Below, piece by piece: positions 17,593 through 25,283 of a stretch of 64,000 bases of DNA. Where the stretch lies: the NCBI GenBank assembly GCA_965243325.1, contig CBDEUQ010000003.1, positions 248,001 to 312,000 on the forward strand, written 5' to 3'. This DNA is from JANQOH01 sp965243325. Lineage in GTDB: Bacteria > Pseudomonadota > Alphaproteobacteria > UBA7887. A model generated the notes under the pieces. That model was not told the origin of the DNA and did no database searches. It worked only from the letters and a program-made list of their open reading frames with translations. The translations under genes and the position numbers were made by a program. Position 1 is the first letter of the stretch. Every line of letters begins with the position of its first letter.

Positions 17593-18297
17593 TCAGTCCC
17601 TGGAGCCGGATACGGCCGGGTCGCCGCTGGCCGCCCCTCGGCAGGTCGTGCCACAGCCTGCCGGGTGGAGGACGATATCGCCGTACCACGCCCGGGCTCT
17701 GAGCCCGCTGTTGTCGGAATCGGTCATGATCGCGATCCCCTCGAGCCGGTCCACCTCCCGCCCGAACAGGCGAAGGAAGTCGGCCTGCACGTTCCTGCTG
17801 TGCGTCCGCCACGCCCCCGCGTTCCGGTTGCCGGAATCGAGCGCAAGCATCATCACCCGCGAGGTGAAGGGGTTGGGCCAGAAGTCGCCCGCCGCCGCCT
17901 GCCCGGCCCAGACATAGCTGATCGCGATCGGCGATCCGAACAATCCCTCGCCGGGCGCAACCGCGTAAAGGCGGGCCGCGAAGTCATCCCCGCCCCTGGT
18001 TCGCTCGTCCGCCACCTCCGGGGTCCCCGCGATACGCCAGCTCCACTCCAGCACGGGCCTTGCCGCGAGATCGATCTCCCGTTCGAGGTAGAGGCTCGAG
18101 GCGGAAGAAACGCTGTCGCCCTCGAGCACCAGCCGCCTGTCCAGCTCCACGATCCGGTAGCTGGTCTCACCCTCGAAGGACCGCGTTTGCCAGCCTTCGG
18201 TGGTGCCGGCCGAGAACTGGCCCAGCGCCAGCGGCTCGGCCCGAGCCATCGGCACGGCAAGGAAGATCGACATCAACACGGACAAGCAGCGATGCAC
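17593..18297 (-). CDS. Exported DUF3047 protein
   Basis: This is a protein of about 234 residues with an N-terminal signal peptide (cleavage after MARA). It has the blocks typical of DUF3047: GDDFAARLYAVAPG, AISYVWAG, RVMMLALDSG, WRTHSRNVQADFLRLFG, GIAIMTDSDNSG and ARAWYGDI. The function of this family is unknown. I chose the GTG at 18297 because it places the signal peptide at the N terminus; upstream in-frame ATGs add an Arg-rich leader. It stands alone inside a segment bracketed by a 52-base repeat. Confidence 0.8.
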   Translation of the reverse strand: MHRCLSVLMSIFLAVPMARAEPLALGQFSAGTTEGWQTRSFEGETSYRIVELDRRLVLEGDSVSSASSLYLEREIDLAARPVLEWSWRIAGTPEVADERTRGGDDFAARLYAVAPGEGLFGSPIAISYVWAGQAAAGDFWPNPFTSRVMMLALDSGNRNAGAWRTHSRNVQADFLRLFGREVDRLEGIAIMTDSDNSGLRARAWYGDIVLHPAGCGTTCRGAASGDPAVSGSRD

Positions 18298-18507
18298 GGA
18301 ACCTATGCGGGCGGCCTCGTCGTCCGGCTTCAGGCGGCGGCGACGGGCTCGACGCATCGCGGATCGTCGTTGGCGGGCGTGTTGGCCGGGGTGCTCGCGG
18401 GATGGGCGGTCATCACGTCCGCCGGGCTGGCGTCGTGCGTGGCCTTGCGACGATGCCGCCGCCATGCGCCCGTCCGCCGGGCCCTTGATGCCGACGAACC
18501 GGTCGCG

Positions 18508-18735
18508 TCACGTCGAGCCACGACCGTTCATCCACGGATCGATGAGCGTAATCCCGCAGTGCTCGAAGTCGGCCCTGTCGCGAGTGGCAACGGCCGCGTC
18601 GGCGCGGAGTTCCGCCTCGGTGACGGCGGTGAGGTAAAGATCGGCCGAATCCTGCGCAGAGAACCATGCCATGACCGCCTGGTCGGGCGTCAGCCGCATC
18701 AACTCCGAAACCACGTTCGTGTCTATCACGACCAT
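18508..18735 (-). pseudogene. FitB/VapC-type PIN-domain toxin with internal deletion
   Basis: The 75-residue product begins like a FitB PIN toxin (MVVIDTNVVSELMR, LYLTAVTEAEL) and ends like one (VATRDRADFEHCGITLIDPW), but jumps between them at TEAELRAD/AAVATRD. Normal members are about 135-140 residues. The missing 55-65 residues include the helix carrying the third acidic active-site residue. The first Asp, the Glu of TEAEL and the last Asp remain. The reading frame is intact, so a short protein may still be made, but RNase activity is unlikely. It lies 10 bases downstream of its FitA-like partner. Confidence 0.8.
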
Positions 18736-18745
18736 GTCGGTCCGC

Positions 18746-18982
18746 TCATTCGAACCTTGGCGGCGGGCGCATCGGGCCGCGCTCCGGAAGTTCGAGATCG
18801 ACCCCGCCCAGTGCGGCGAAGCGCGCGTGGATGGCCCCGCCGAGATCCTTCGGCGGCAAGGTCTCGCCGACGGCGCGGCGCAGGATCTCGCGGGCTTCCT
18901 CCTCCATCGAGCGGCCGTTTTCGGCCGCGCGGACGCGGAGCCGGCGCTTGAGCCCATCGTCGAGGTCGCGCGAAGACGGCAT
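18746..18982 (-). CDS. FitA-like ribbon-helix-helix antitoxin
   Basis: This is a 78-residue antitoxin of the FitA/Arc type: RDLDDGLKRRLRVRAA, then GRSMEEEAREILRRAV, and a C-terminal toxin-binding tail IHARFAALGGVDLELP. Family N termini normally read like MxSITIRNLDD. Here the start is MPSSRDLDD, so two residues of the DNA-contacting beta strand seem lost. The start codon abuts the stop of the upstream outer-membrane gene with no gap. Together with the shortened toxin next to it, this looks like a decaying toxin-antitoxin pair. Confidence 0.8.
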   Translation of the reverse strand: MPSSRDLDDGLKRRLRVRAAENGRSMEEEAREILRRAVGETLPPKDLGGAIHARFAALGGVDLELPERGPMRPPPRFE

Positions 18983-19708
18983 TCAGAAATGGTAGCGCAG
19001 CGAGATGCCGAGCTTCCTGATGTCGTCGAAGTTGTCTTCGGTGTGCTTGCTGTAGGACAGGTACCCGCCGACGGACACTCCACCGCCCGCGTGCACATGC
19101 GCAGCGATCCTGAGCATGGTCTCCGAGTCCGAAATCTCCCCGCCGGTGCGCGGCACGTCCGCGGAGGTATGGATGCGCGAAAGCTCGCTCTCGAGTTCCA
19201 CGTTCTCCGAGACCCAGTGACGTATGCCGAAGGCGCCGCCGAGGCCGTTGCCCTCGATGACGGACCGGGTCGTCGTCACAGTCGGCGGCCCGAACGCCGA
19301 GGGTGTGACGAGCGGGATCGAGTGCTCGACCTCGAAGTCCACGATCATCAGCGCTTCGGCGTAGAGGCTGGTCCGTTCGCCCGCCTCGAAGTGGTATCCC
19401 GCGCCCAGCATGGAAATGGTCTGCCGGCTGTCGAGGTCCACCGGGGTACGCGCCACCTCATTGCCGAACTCCTTGGTTTCCCTCGACCATGCGCCCTTGA
19501 CGTAAAACGCATCGAACACTTCCCACGAGCCCGTGAGCCCGAACAGCCGCCCGTCCGCATCATCCGCCAACGGGGCCGGCGCGGTGTTTCTGGTCTTCGA
19601 CATATCCGCCGTGACTTCCAGGTAGCTGTAGCTGAAATCAGCCGCGTTCGCGCCTGTCGAAAGCCCCGCGAGCGATGCGAGGACAATCAGCGTTGCACAG
19701 TGTTTCAC
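18983..19708 (-). CDS. Outer-membrane beta-barrel protein, function unknown
   Basis: This is a protein of about 241 residues with a signal peptide (MKHCATLIVLASLAGLSTGANA read from the GTG start). The mature part has alternating amphipathic strands, with FSYSYLEV and GLTGSWEVFDAFYVKGAW early and GYLSYSKHTED late. It ends in Tyr-His-Phe, the aromatic C terminus expected of barrels assembled by BamA. About eight strands are likely. No family name is recognised. GTG at 19708 is preferred because it starts the signal peptide; an ATG at 19774 would add 22 charged residues. An IS256 element was inserted 126 bases upstream of this start. Confidence 0.7.
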   Translation of the reverse strand: MKHCATLIVLASLAGLSTGANAADFSYSYLEVTADMSKTRNTAPAPLADDADGRLFGLTGSWEVFDAFYVKGAWSRETKEFGNEVARTPVDLDSRQTISMLGAGYHFEAGERTSLYAEALMIVDFEVEHSIPLVTPSAFGPPTVTTTRSVIEGNGLGGAFGIRHWVSENVELESELSRIHTSADVPRTGGEISDSETMLRIAAHVHAGGGVSVGGYLSYSKHTEDNFDDIRKLGISLRYHF

Positions 19709-19825
19709 AGCGCCTCTCCACGTGGCTCTGGTCGACGATCGTGTCCGTGCGTCCCCAGCCAATGACGTCCGCATCTTCGAAGGCCTTTATCGTAGCAAGC
19801 GATTCCTTCGCGTGGCATCCCGGAG

Positions 19826-19834
19826 CACCGATCA
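19826..19834. repeat. 9-bp target-site duplication, IS256 copy 1 left
   Basis: CACCGATCA is repeated exactly at 21115-21123, immediately outside the two inverted repeats. This shows a simple, fairly recent insertion. Confidence 0.9.
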
Positions 19835-21114
19835 GGTAACGTCAAGAGTTATGTGTCAGGGAGACGGGGGTGCTGATTCCCTGAGACTTGTTTTCGTGGA
19901 TGAATACCGCGTAGAGGACGCGGTCCATTGAGGTCCGGTCCTGGAAGGTTCCCATGGGCCGGGTTCGTCTGCGGACCTCCCGGAACCTTCGTTCGATGGC
20001 GTTGGTGGTCCTGACCCGCTTTCGCTCATCGAGGGTCCGGTAGCGGAAGCAGGTGAGCAGCTCGTCGAGATCGCTGCGCAGGCAGGCGACGGCCTTGGGG
20101 TAGGTGCTTTGCCAGCGGTCGGCGAAGCGTCGGGCGGCGCTCTGGGCCTTGCGGCGGCTCTTTGCATTCATGACGGCGTGGACATCGGCCTTGACGGCCT
20201 CCTGGTCGGCCTTGCGGACCTTGTTGAGGATGTTGCGCATCTTGTGCGCCCAGCACCTCTGAACCGGGATGCCGGGATAGACGAACGGCAAGGCAGCCAG
20301 CAGGCCCTTGCCGCCATCGACGCAGATCATCTCAAGGCCTTCGCCGGTGAGCCCGCGGTGGTACAGCCGGTTGAGGAACACTTCCCACTCGCGGGCGCCT
20401 TCGCTGACGGCGAGATGGAAGTCGATGATCTCCTTCTTGCCGTCGGGGCGGATGCCGAGCGCCACCAGGACCGGCCTCCTGAGCGCGCCGGCGCCGGTCT
20501 TGCGGGCCAGCACCACGCCGTCGAGCATCAGCGCCTTGTAGGCGTTCTTCAGCGGCCTGCGGTGGAAGGCCTCGACCGCCATGTCGAGCGTCTTGGAGAC
20601 CCGGCTCACCGTCGCGGCCGAGACCGGGCGCCCGAGCAGGGCCAGCAGGACCTCGCCCACCTTGCGCGTCGAAAGCCCCAGCACGAAGCCGGCCAGGATG
20701 GCACGGTCGATCTCCGGCGCGCGCCTTGCGTAGCTCTTCACAACCCCGGTCGGGCAGAAGTGCCGGGTGCGCGGCACGTTGAGCTCGATGTCGCCGAGCT
20801 CGCTCAGCAGGCAGCGGCGGTAGGTCCCGTTGCGCCGGTCGCGCATCGCGCCGGCGTCGAGGTTGTCGAGCCAGCGATCCACCGCCTCGGCCATCCGGCC
20901 CTCGATGATCTCGGCCAGCGCCTGGCGGCCGAGCGGGCGGTAGCCCTCGCCCCAGTCCAGTCCGCCTGCCTGCATCTCCTTCACCACCTCAAAGGCCTGG
21001 GGTAGGCTCATGATCGTCGCAGCTTGCTGGGACATGCGGGGTGCTCCTGTTTGTGGTTGTCGTCACCACAGGGAGTACCCCCTTCCCACCTGACACATAA
21101 ATTCTTACGTCACC
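19835..21114 (-). mobile_element. IS256-family insertion sequence, copy 1 (1280 bp)
   Basis: The ends are 26-base imperfect inverted repeats (GGTAACGTCAAGAGTTATGT at 19835 and GGTGACGTAAGAATTTATGT read inward from 21114; 21 of 26 bases match). A perfect 9-base target duplication flanks the element. It carries one transposase gene on the minus strand. The element is the same length as the copy at 32547-33826, in the opposite orientation, and all translations of the two copies that I compared are identical. Confidence 0.93.
19842..21035 (-). CDS. IS256-family (Mutator-type) transposase, copy 1
   Basis: This is a 397-residue DDE transposase. The catalytic residues are Asp172 (LMLDGVV), Asp240 (MICVDGGKG) and Glu348 (TTNAIERRFREVRRRT). 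The Cys/His pair CWAH at 261-264, typical of the family between the second Asp and the Glu, is present. The gene is complete with no frameshift, so the element is probably active. Its last codons and TGA lie within the 26-base inverted repeat. Transcription runs towards the outer-membrane protein gene at 18983-19708, so read-through could affect that gene. Confidence 0.95.
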   Translation of the reverse strand: MSQQAATIMSLPQAFEVVKEMQAGGLDWGEGYRPLGRQALAEIIEGRMAEAVDRWLDNLDAGAMRDRRNGTYRRCLLSELGDIELNVPRTRHFCPTGVVKSYARRAPEIDRAILAGFVLGLSTRKVGEVLLALLGRPVSAATVSRVSKTLDMAVEAFHRRPLKNAYKALMLDGVVLARKTGAGALRRPVLVALGIRPDGKKEIIDFHLAVSEGAREWEVFLNRLYHRGLTGEGLEMICVDGGKGLLAALPFVYPGIPVQRCWAHKMRNILNKVRKADQEAVKADVHAVMNAKSRRKAQSAARRFADRWQSTYPKAVACLRSDLDELLTCFRYRTLDERKRVRTTNAIERRFREVRRRTRPMGTFQDRTSMDRVLYAVFIHENKSQGISTPVSLTHNS

Positions 21115-21123
21115 CACCGATCA
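21115..21123. repeat. 9-bp target-site duplication, IS256 copy 1 right
   Basis: CACCGATCA is identical to 19826-19834. After it, bases 21124-21314 hold GC-rich inverted repeats but no gene that I can support. Confidence 0.9.
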
Positions 21124-21314
21124 GGGAACCTCGTGGCGCCGATGGATGCCGGTGGACGTTGTCAATCGGCGCGCAATATGGACCCCCCCTTGGAGCACGG
21201 CGGAGGCTGTCCCGGTAGTCCACAGGGGGGGACCCGCGCGGCTTCGTGTAGCGCCTTGCAATACGCGAAGCGAAGCCGCGTGGGGGGCGCCTGTGGGCCC
21301 ACCGGGGGAACCGG

Positions 21315-21366
21315 GCCGCGCGGGGGCGCAACGCCCCGATTGCGGCGGCCTTGCCCGGCAGCGCCG
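21315..21366 (+). repeat. 52-bp direct repeat 3, copy B
   Basis: This matches 17515-17566 at 49 of 52 positions and ends 20 bases before the HDAC-like start codon. The preceding sequence also contains palindromic pieces (GGCTTCG ... CGAAGCC), so it may be part of a larger intergenic repeat family. Confidence 0.7.
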
Positions 21367-21386
21367 CATTCGTCAGGCTGGTCGCC

Positions 21387-22313
21387 ATGACGCCGCTGAC
21401 GATCTACACCGACCCCGCCTTTCTCGGCCACGATACCGGCGCCGGCCACCCGGAGCGCGCCGACCGTCTGCGGGCGATCGAGCGGGCGCTCGCCGTGCCG
21501 GACTTCGCGGCGCTGCCGCGCGCCACGGCGGCGGCGGCGACGCGAACGCAGCTGGAGCGGGTGCACACCGCGGCGGCGGTCGACCGCGTGCTCGCCGCCG
21601 TGCCCGGCGAGGGCCTCGCCTGGATCGACAGCGACACCGTGCTCTCGCCGGGCTCGCGCGAGGCCGCGCTGCGCGCCGCGGGCGCCGTGTGCGCCGCGGT
21701 CGACGCGGTCGCGGCGGGAACGACGCGGCGCGCCTTCTGCGCCGTGCGGCCGCCCGGCCACCACGCCGAGCCCGACCGGGCGATGGGCTTCTGCCTGTTC
21801 AACAACGTCGCCGTCGGCGCCGCCCACGCGCTCGCCGCGCACGGCTTCGAGCGCGTCGCGATCGTCGACTTCGACGTGCACCACGGCAACGGCACGCAGG
21901 CGGCGTTCGAGCGCGAACCGCGCGTGCTGTTCGCATCGAGCCACCAGTGGCCGCTGTATCCCGGCACCGGCGCGGCCTCGGAGACGGGCGTCGGCAACGT
22001 CGTCAACCTGCCGCTCGCCCCGGGCACGGACGGCGCCGGCTTCCGCGCCGCCTGGAACGGCGGCGCGCTCGACCGCATCGTCGCCTTTCATCCGGCGCTG
22101 ATTTTCGTCTCCGCCGGCTTCGACGCCCACCGCCTCGACCCGCTGGCGCGCCTTGAGCTGGTCGAGGACGACTATGCGTGGATCACCGAACGCCTGTGCG
22201 CGATCGCCGACGACAGCTGCGCCGGGCGCGTCGTCTCGGCACTCGAAGGCGGCTACGACCTCGGAGCGCTCGCCGCGTCCGCCGCGGCGCACGTCGCCGC
22301 GCTGGCAGCGTGA
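21387..22313 (+). CDS. Histone deacetylase-family (acetylpolyamine/acetoin-utilisation-like) deacetylase
   Basis: This is a 308-residue zinc hydrolase of the HDAC superfamily; bacterial members remove acetyl groups from polyamines or small amides rather than histones. The active site is intact: the tandem His of RPPGHHAEP, FCLFNNVAVGA, the Zn site DFDVHHGNGT, and SAGFDAH, with the transition-state region EGGYDL near the end. The start is the ATG of MTPLTIYTD; an upstream GTG/ATG extension would lie within the repeat. It is 39 bases from the convergent iolD-like gene. Confidence 0.92.
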   Translation: MTPLTIYTDPAFLGHDTGAGHPERADRLRAIERALAVPDFAALPRATAAAATRTQLERVHTAAAVDRVLAAVPGEGLAWIDSDTVLSPGSREAALRAAGAVCAAVDAVAAGTTRRAFCAVRPPGHHAEPDRAMGFCLFNNVAVGAAHALAAHGFERVAIVDFDVHHGNGTQAAFEREPRVLFASSHQWPLYPGTGAASETGVGNVVNLPLAPGTDGAGFRAAWNGGALDRIVAFHPALIFVSAGFDAHRLDPLARLELVEDDYAWITERLCAIADDSCAGRVVSALEGGYDLGALAASAAAHVAALAA

Positions 22314-22352
22314 CGGCGGCGGCCGCGCGTTCGCGGTGGTCGCCCCGGCGGG

Positions 22353-24173
22353 TCACCGCCGCCGCTTGAGCGCCGCGTCGTAGGCCTCCCGCGCCGCGAC
22401 CACGTCCGCGCGGTCGGAGACCTCGGGCACCGCGACGTCCCACCAGTGGCCCCCGGCGTCCGTGCCGACCGCCGGATCGGTGTCGATGACGACGACGAAG
22501 GACCGGTCGGCGGACCGCGCTTCGATCAGGGCTGCCTCCAGTCCTTCGATGTCGTCGACGTGCACGGCGAGGGCACCCATGGAGCGGGCATGGGCGGCGA
22601 AGTCGACAGCCGCAGGCACCCGGTGCCGGGCGTCGTCGAGGAGATTGTTGAAGCTCGCGCCGCCGGCCGCCCGCTGCAGCCGGTCGATGCACCCGAAGCC
22701 CCGGTTGTCGAGCACGACGACGGTCAGCTTCAGGCCGAGCATGACGCTGGTCGCGAGCTCCGAGTTCATCATCATGTACGAGCCGTCGCCGACGACCACG
22801 ACGACATCGGCGTCGGGCCGCGCCATCTTGACGCCGAGTCCGCCGGCGATCTCGTAACCCATGCACGAATAGCCGTATTCCAGGTGGCAATCGCCCCGGC
22901 GCGGCGAGCGCCACAGCTTGTGCAGCTCGCCGGGGAGGCCGCCGGCGGCGCCGACGACGATCCCGTTTTCGCCGGCGGTTCGCTGGACGGCACCGATCAC
23001 CTGGGCGTCCGAGGGCTTGACGTTGCCGCCGGGAGCGCGTGTCGCGGCGTTCGCCACATCCTCCCAGGCGTCGATCGAGGCCCGGGCCGGCGGCGTGAAG
23101 GCGCGGTCGCCGAGCGCGGCGTCGAGTTCCTCGAGGACCGTCCGCGCGTCGCCGACCACGGCGATGGAATCGTGCTTCGTCGCGTCGAAGGCGGCGGCGT
23201 TGATCGCCACCAGCCTGACCGACGGGTTGCGGAACAGGCTCCGCGAGCCGGTGACGACGTCCTGCAGGCGCGTCCCCACGGCAAGGACGAGGTCGGCCGT
23301 GCGCGCGGCGGCGTTGGCGGTTTCGGTTCCCGTCACGCCGATGGCGCCGACGTTGCACGGGTGCGACCAGGGCAGCGCCGACTTGCCCGCCGGGGTCTCG
23401 GCGACGGGGATTCCGCGGCGTTCGGCGAACGCGGCGAGCGCCTCGCAGGCGCCGGAGTAGTGCACGCCGCCGCCGGCGACGATCAGCGGCGTCTTCGCCG
23501 CCCGGAGCGCCTGCACGGCCTGCGCGAGCTCGCGCGCGTCGGGCCGTTGCCGGCGCGCGGTCCAGGTCCGCGGCTCGAAGAACGCTTCCGGATAGTCATA
23601 AGCCTCGGCCTGGACGTCCTGGCACAGGGCGAGCGTGACCGGGCCGCACTCGGCCGGGTCGACGAGCGTCGCCATGGCGCGCGGCAGGGCGCCCAGGATC
23701 TGCTCCGGGCGGACGATCCGGTCGAAATGGCGGCTCACCGGGCGAAAGCAGTCGTTGGCGCTGACGGCGGCGTCCTGAAAGTCCTCGACCTGCTGGAGGA
23801 CCGGGTCCGGCAGCCGGCCCGCGAACACGTCCGCGGGCAGGAACAGCACCGGCAGCCGGTTGACGTGCGCCGTCGCCGCGGCGGTGACCATGTTCGTCGC
23901 CCCCGGTCCGATGGACGACGCGACCGCCATGAGCCGCTTGCGGTTGCTGGCCTTGCCGTAGGCGATCGCGGCGAGAGCCATGCCCTGCTCGTTGTGGCCG
24001 CGCCAGGTCGGCAGCGCGTCGCCCGCGCGTTGCAGCGCCTCGCCGAGGCCGGCGACGTTGCCGTGGCCGAAGATCGCCCAGACCCCCGACACGAGCCGCT
24101 CGCCGTCCTCGTTGCGCTGCGCACTCAGGTAGCGGACGAGAGCCTGCGCCGCCGTCAGTCGGATGGTAGCCAT
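22353..24173 (-). CDS. iolD: 3D-(3,5/4)-trihydroxycyclohexane-1,2-dione acylhydrolase (IolD-type ThDP enzyme)
   Basis: This is a 606-residue thiamine-diphosphate enzyme of the acetolactate synthase fold. In myo-inositol catabolism IolD opens the ring of the trihydroxycyclohexanedione. IolD-specific stretches include VWAIFGHGNVAGLGEAL at about residues 31-47, the ThDP-activating Glu in GHNEQGMALAAIAYGKA, and GPGATNMVTAAATAHVNRL. The ThDP site is GDGSYMMMNSELATS, and the C terminus reads GGHWWDVAVPEVS. No other iol gene is adjacent; only a PhzF-like gene follows upstream on the same strand, 49 bases away. A role outside inositol use is possible. Confidence 0.88.
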   Translation of the reverse strand: MATIRLTAAQALVRYLSAQRNEDGERLVSGVWAIFGHGNVAGLGEALQRAGDALPTWRGHNEQGMALAAIAYGKASNRKRLMAVASSIGPGATNMVTAAATAHVNRLPVLFLPADVFAGRLPDPVLQQVEDFQDAAVSANDCFRPVSRHFDRIVRPEQILGALPRAMATLVDPAECGPVTLALCQDVQAEAYDYPEAFFEPRTWTARRQRPDARELAQAVQALRAAKTPLIVAGGGVHYSGACEALAAFAERRGIPVAETPAGKSALPWSHPCNVGAIGVTGTETANAAARTADLVLAVGTRLQDVVTGSRSLFRNPSVRLVAINAAAFDATKHDSIAVVGDARTVLEELDAALGDRAFTPPARASIDAWEDVANAATRAPGGNVKPSDAQVIGAVQRTAGENGIVVGAAGGLPGELHKLWRSPRRGDCHLEYGYSCMGYEIAGGLGVKMARPDADVVVVVGDGSYMMMNSELATSVMLGLKLTVVVLDNRGFGCIDRLQRAAGGASFNNLLDDARHRVPAAVDFAAHARSMGALAVHVDDIEGLEAALIEARSADRSFVVVIDTDPAVGTDAGGHWWDVAVPEVSDRADVVAAREAYDAALKRRR

Positions 24174-24222
24174 CGCCGTCCCCTTTCCGGCCGTGCCCCG
24201 CCCCGGGCGGCGGGGTCGGGCC

Positions 24223-25014
24223 TCAGACGAGCGTCCCGCGCAGCACGGTGACCGCCCGCCCTCCCAGGCGCACCCGCTCGCCGTCGACCCGCACGCGCAG
24301 CACGCCGCCCCGGTCCGACGCCTGGTAGGCGGTGAACTCGTCCTTTCCCAGGCGCGGGCGCCAGAACGGCCCCAGGCAGCAGTGGGTCGAACCGGTGACC
24401 GGATCCTCGGAGATGCCGGCGTTGGGCGCGAAGGCGCGGGATACGAAGTCGTATCCGGGAGTCGAAGCCCGGCTGGTGACGCACACCACCAGGTCCGGCA
24501 GCGTCGCCAGAAGGGCGAGATCCGGGTCGAGCCCGCGCACCGTGTCCTCGCTGTCGACGGCGGCGAGCAGGTAGCCGATATCGAACCGGGCCGCCGCTTT
24601 CGGGGCGACGCCGAGCGCCTCCACGAGCGCCAGGGGCGGATCGAGCGGCCGCGGCGCGTAGGCGGCGAAGTCGATCTCGATGAGGTCGTCCGTGCGCCTT
24701 GCCTCCAGCAGGCCGCTGCGGGTGTGGAAGCGGGCCGGCTCGTCCGGGGCGAGATGACCTTCCTGCCACAGCACGTGCGCGCTCGCGAGCGTCGCGTGGC
24801 CGCAGAGGTCGACCTCGACCGTCGGCGTGAACCAGCGCAGGTCGAAAGCGTCGTCCCGGCGCTCGAGGAACGCCGTCTCGGAGACGTTCATCTCGCGGGC
24901 GACCTGTTGCATCCACGCGTCGTCGCGGGGCGTTTCCAGGATGCAGACGCCGGCGGGATTGCCGGCGAAAGGCCGGTCGGTGAAAGCGTCGACCTGGAAT
25001 ATCGGCTGCCCCAT
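24223..25014 (-). CDS. PhzF-family isomerase-like protein
   Basis: This is a 263-residue member of the PhzF/diaminopimelate-epimerase fold. Characteristic blocks are the opening QVDAFTDRPFAGNPAGVC, the catalytic Glu in NVSETAFLE, the GHAT loop in VDLCGHATLASAHVL, and the late DPVTGSTHCCLGPFW. PhzF itself isomerises a phenazine precursor, but most family members have unknown substrates and no phenazine genes are present. The start is the ATG of MGQPIFQVDAF; the open frame upstream lacks family similarity. A GGAGG-like Shine-Dalgarno precedes it. It is divergent from the barrel gene, sharing a 269-base intergenic region. Confidence 0.88.
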   Translation of the reverse strand: MGQPIFQVDAFTDRPFAGNPAGVCILETPRDDAWMQQVAREMNVSETAFLERRDDAFDLRWFTPTVEVDLCGHATLASAHVLWQEGHLAPDEPARFHTRSGLLEARRTDDLIEIDFAAYAPRPLDPPLALVEALGVAPKAAARFDIGYLLAAVDSEDTVRGLDPDLALLATLPDLVVCVTSRASTPGYDFVSRAFAPNAGISEDPVTGSTHCCLGPFWRPRLGKDEFTAYQASDRGGVLRVRVDGERVRLGGRAVTVLRGTLV

Positions 25015-25283
25015 GGTGTCCTCCCGTGGCTCGATGCGCGTGCGTCGATACCACAGGATGCGGCCGGTCCGCATGCCGGACCGGGCGTCCTCCGTCTTCG
25101 GCGCGGGGGCGGAGCCCTCCGACGGCCGGTCTTCGCCCCGGGGCCGGCGGCGATTTGCCCGCTCCGACGGGCCGTGCCGGCGCCTCCGCCGCAAATTGTA
25201 GGCGCCCGCGACATCCGGTACCAATGCGCCGCAACAGCGGTTCGGTGAACGTCTCCGCCGAGCCGGCCCCGGGGTGCCTTGCC

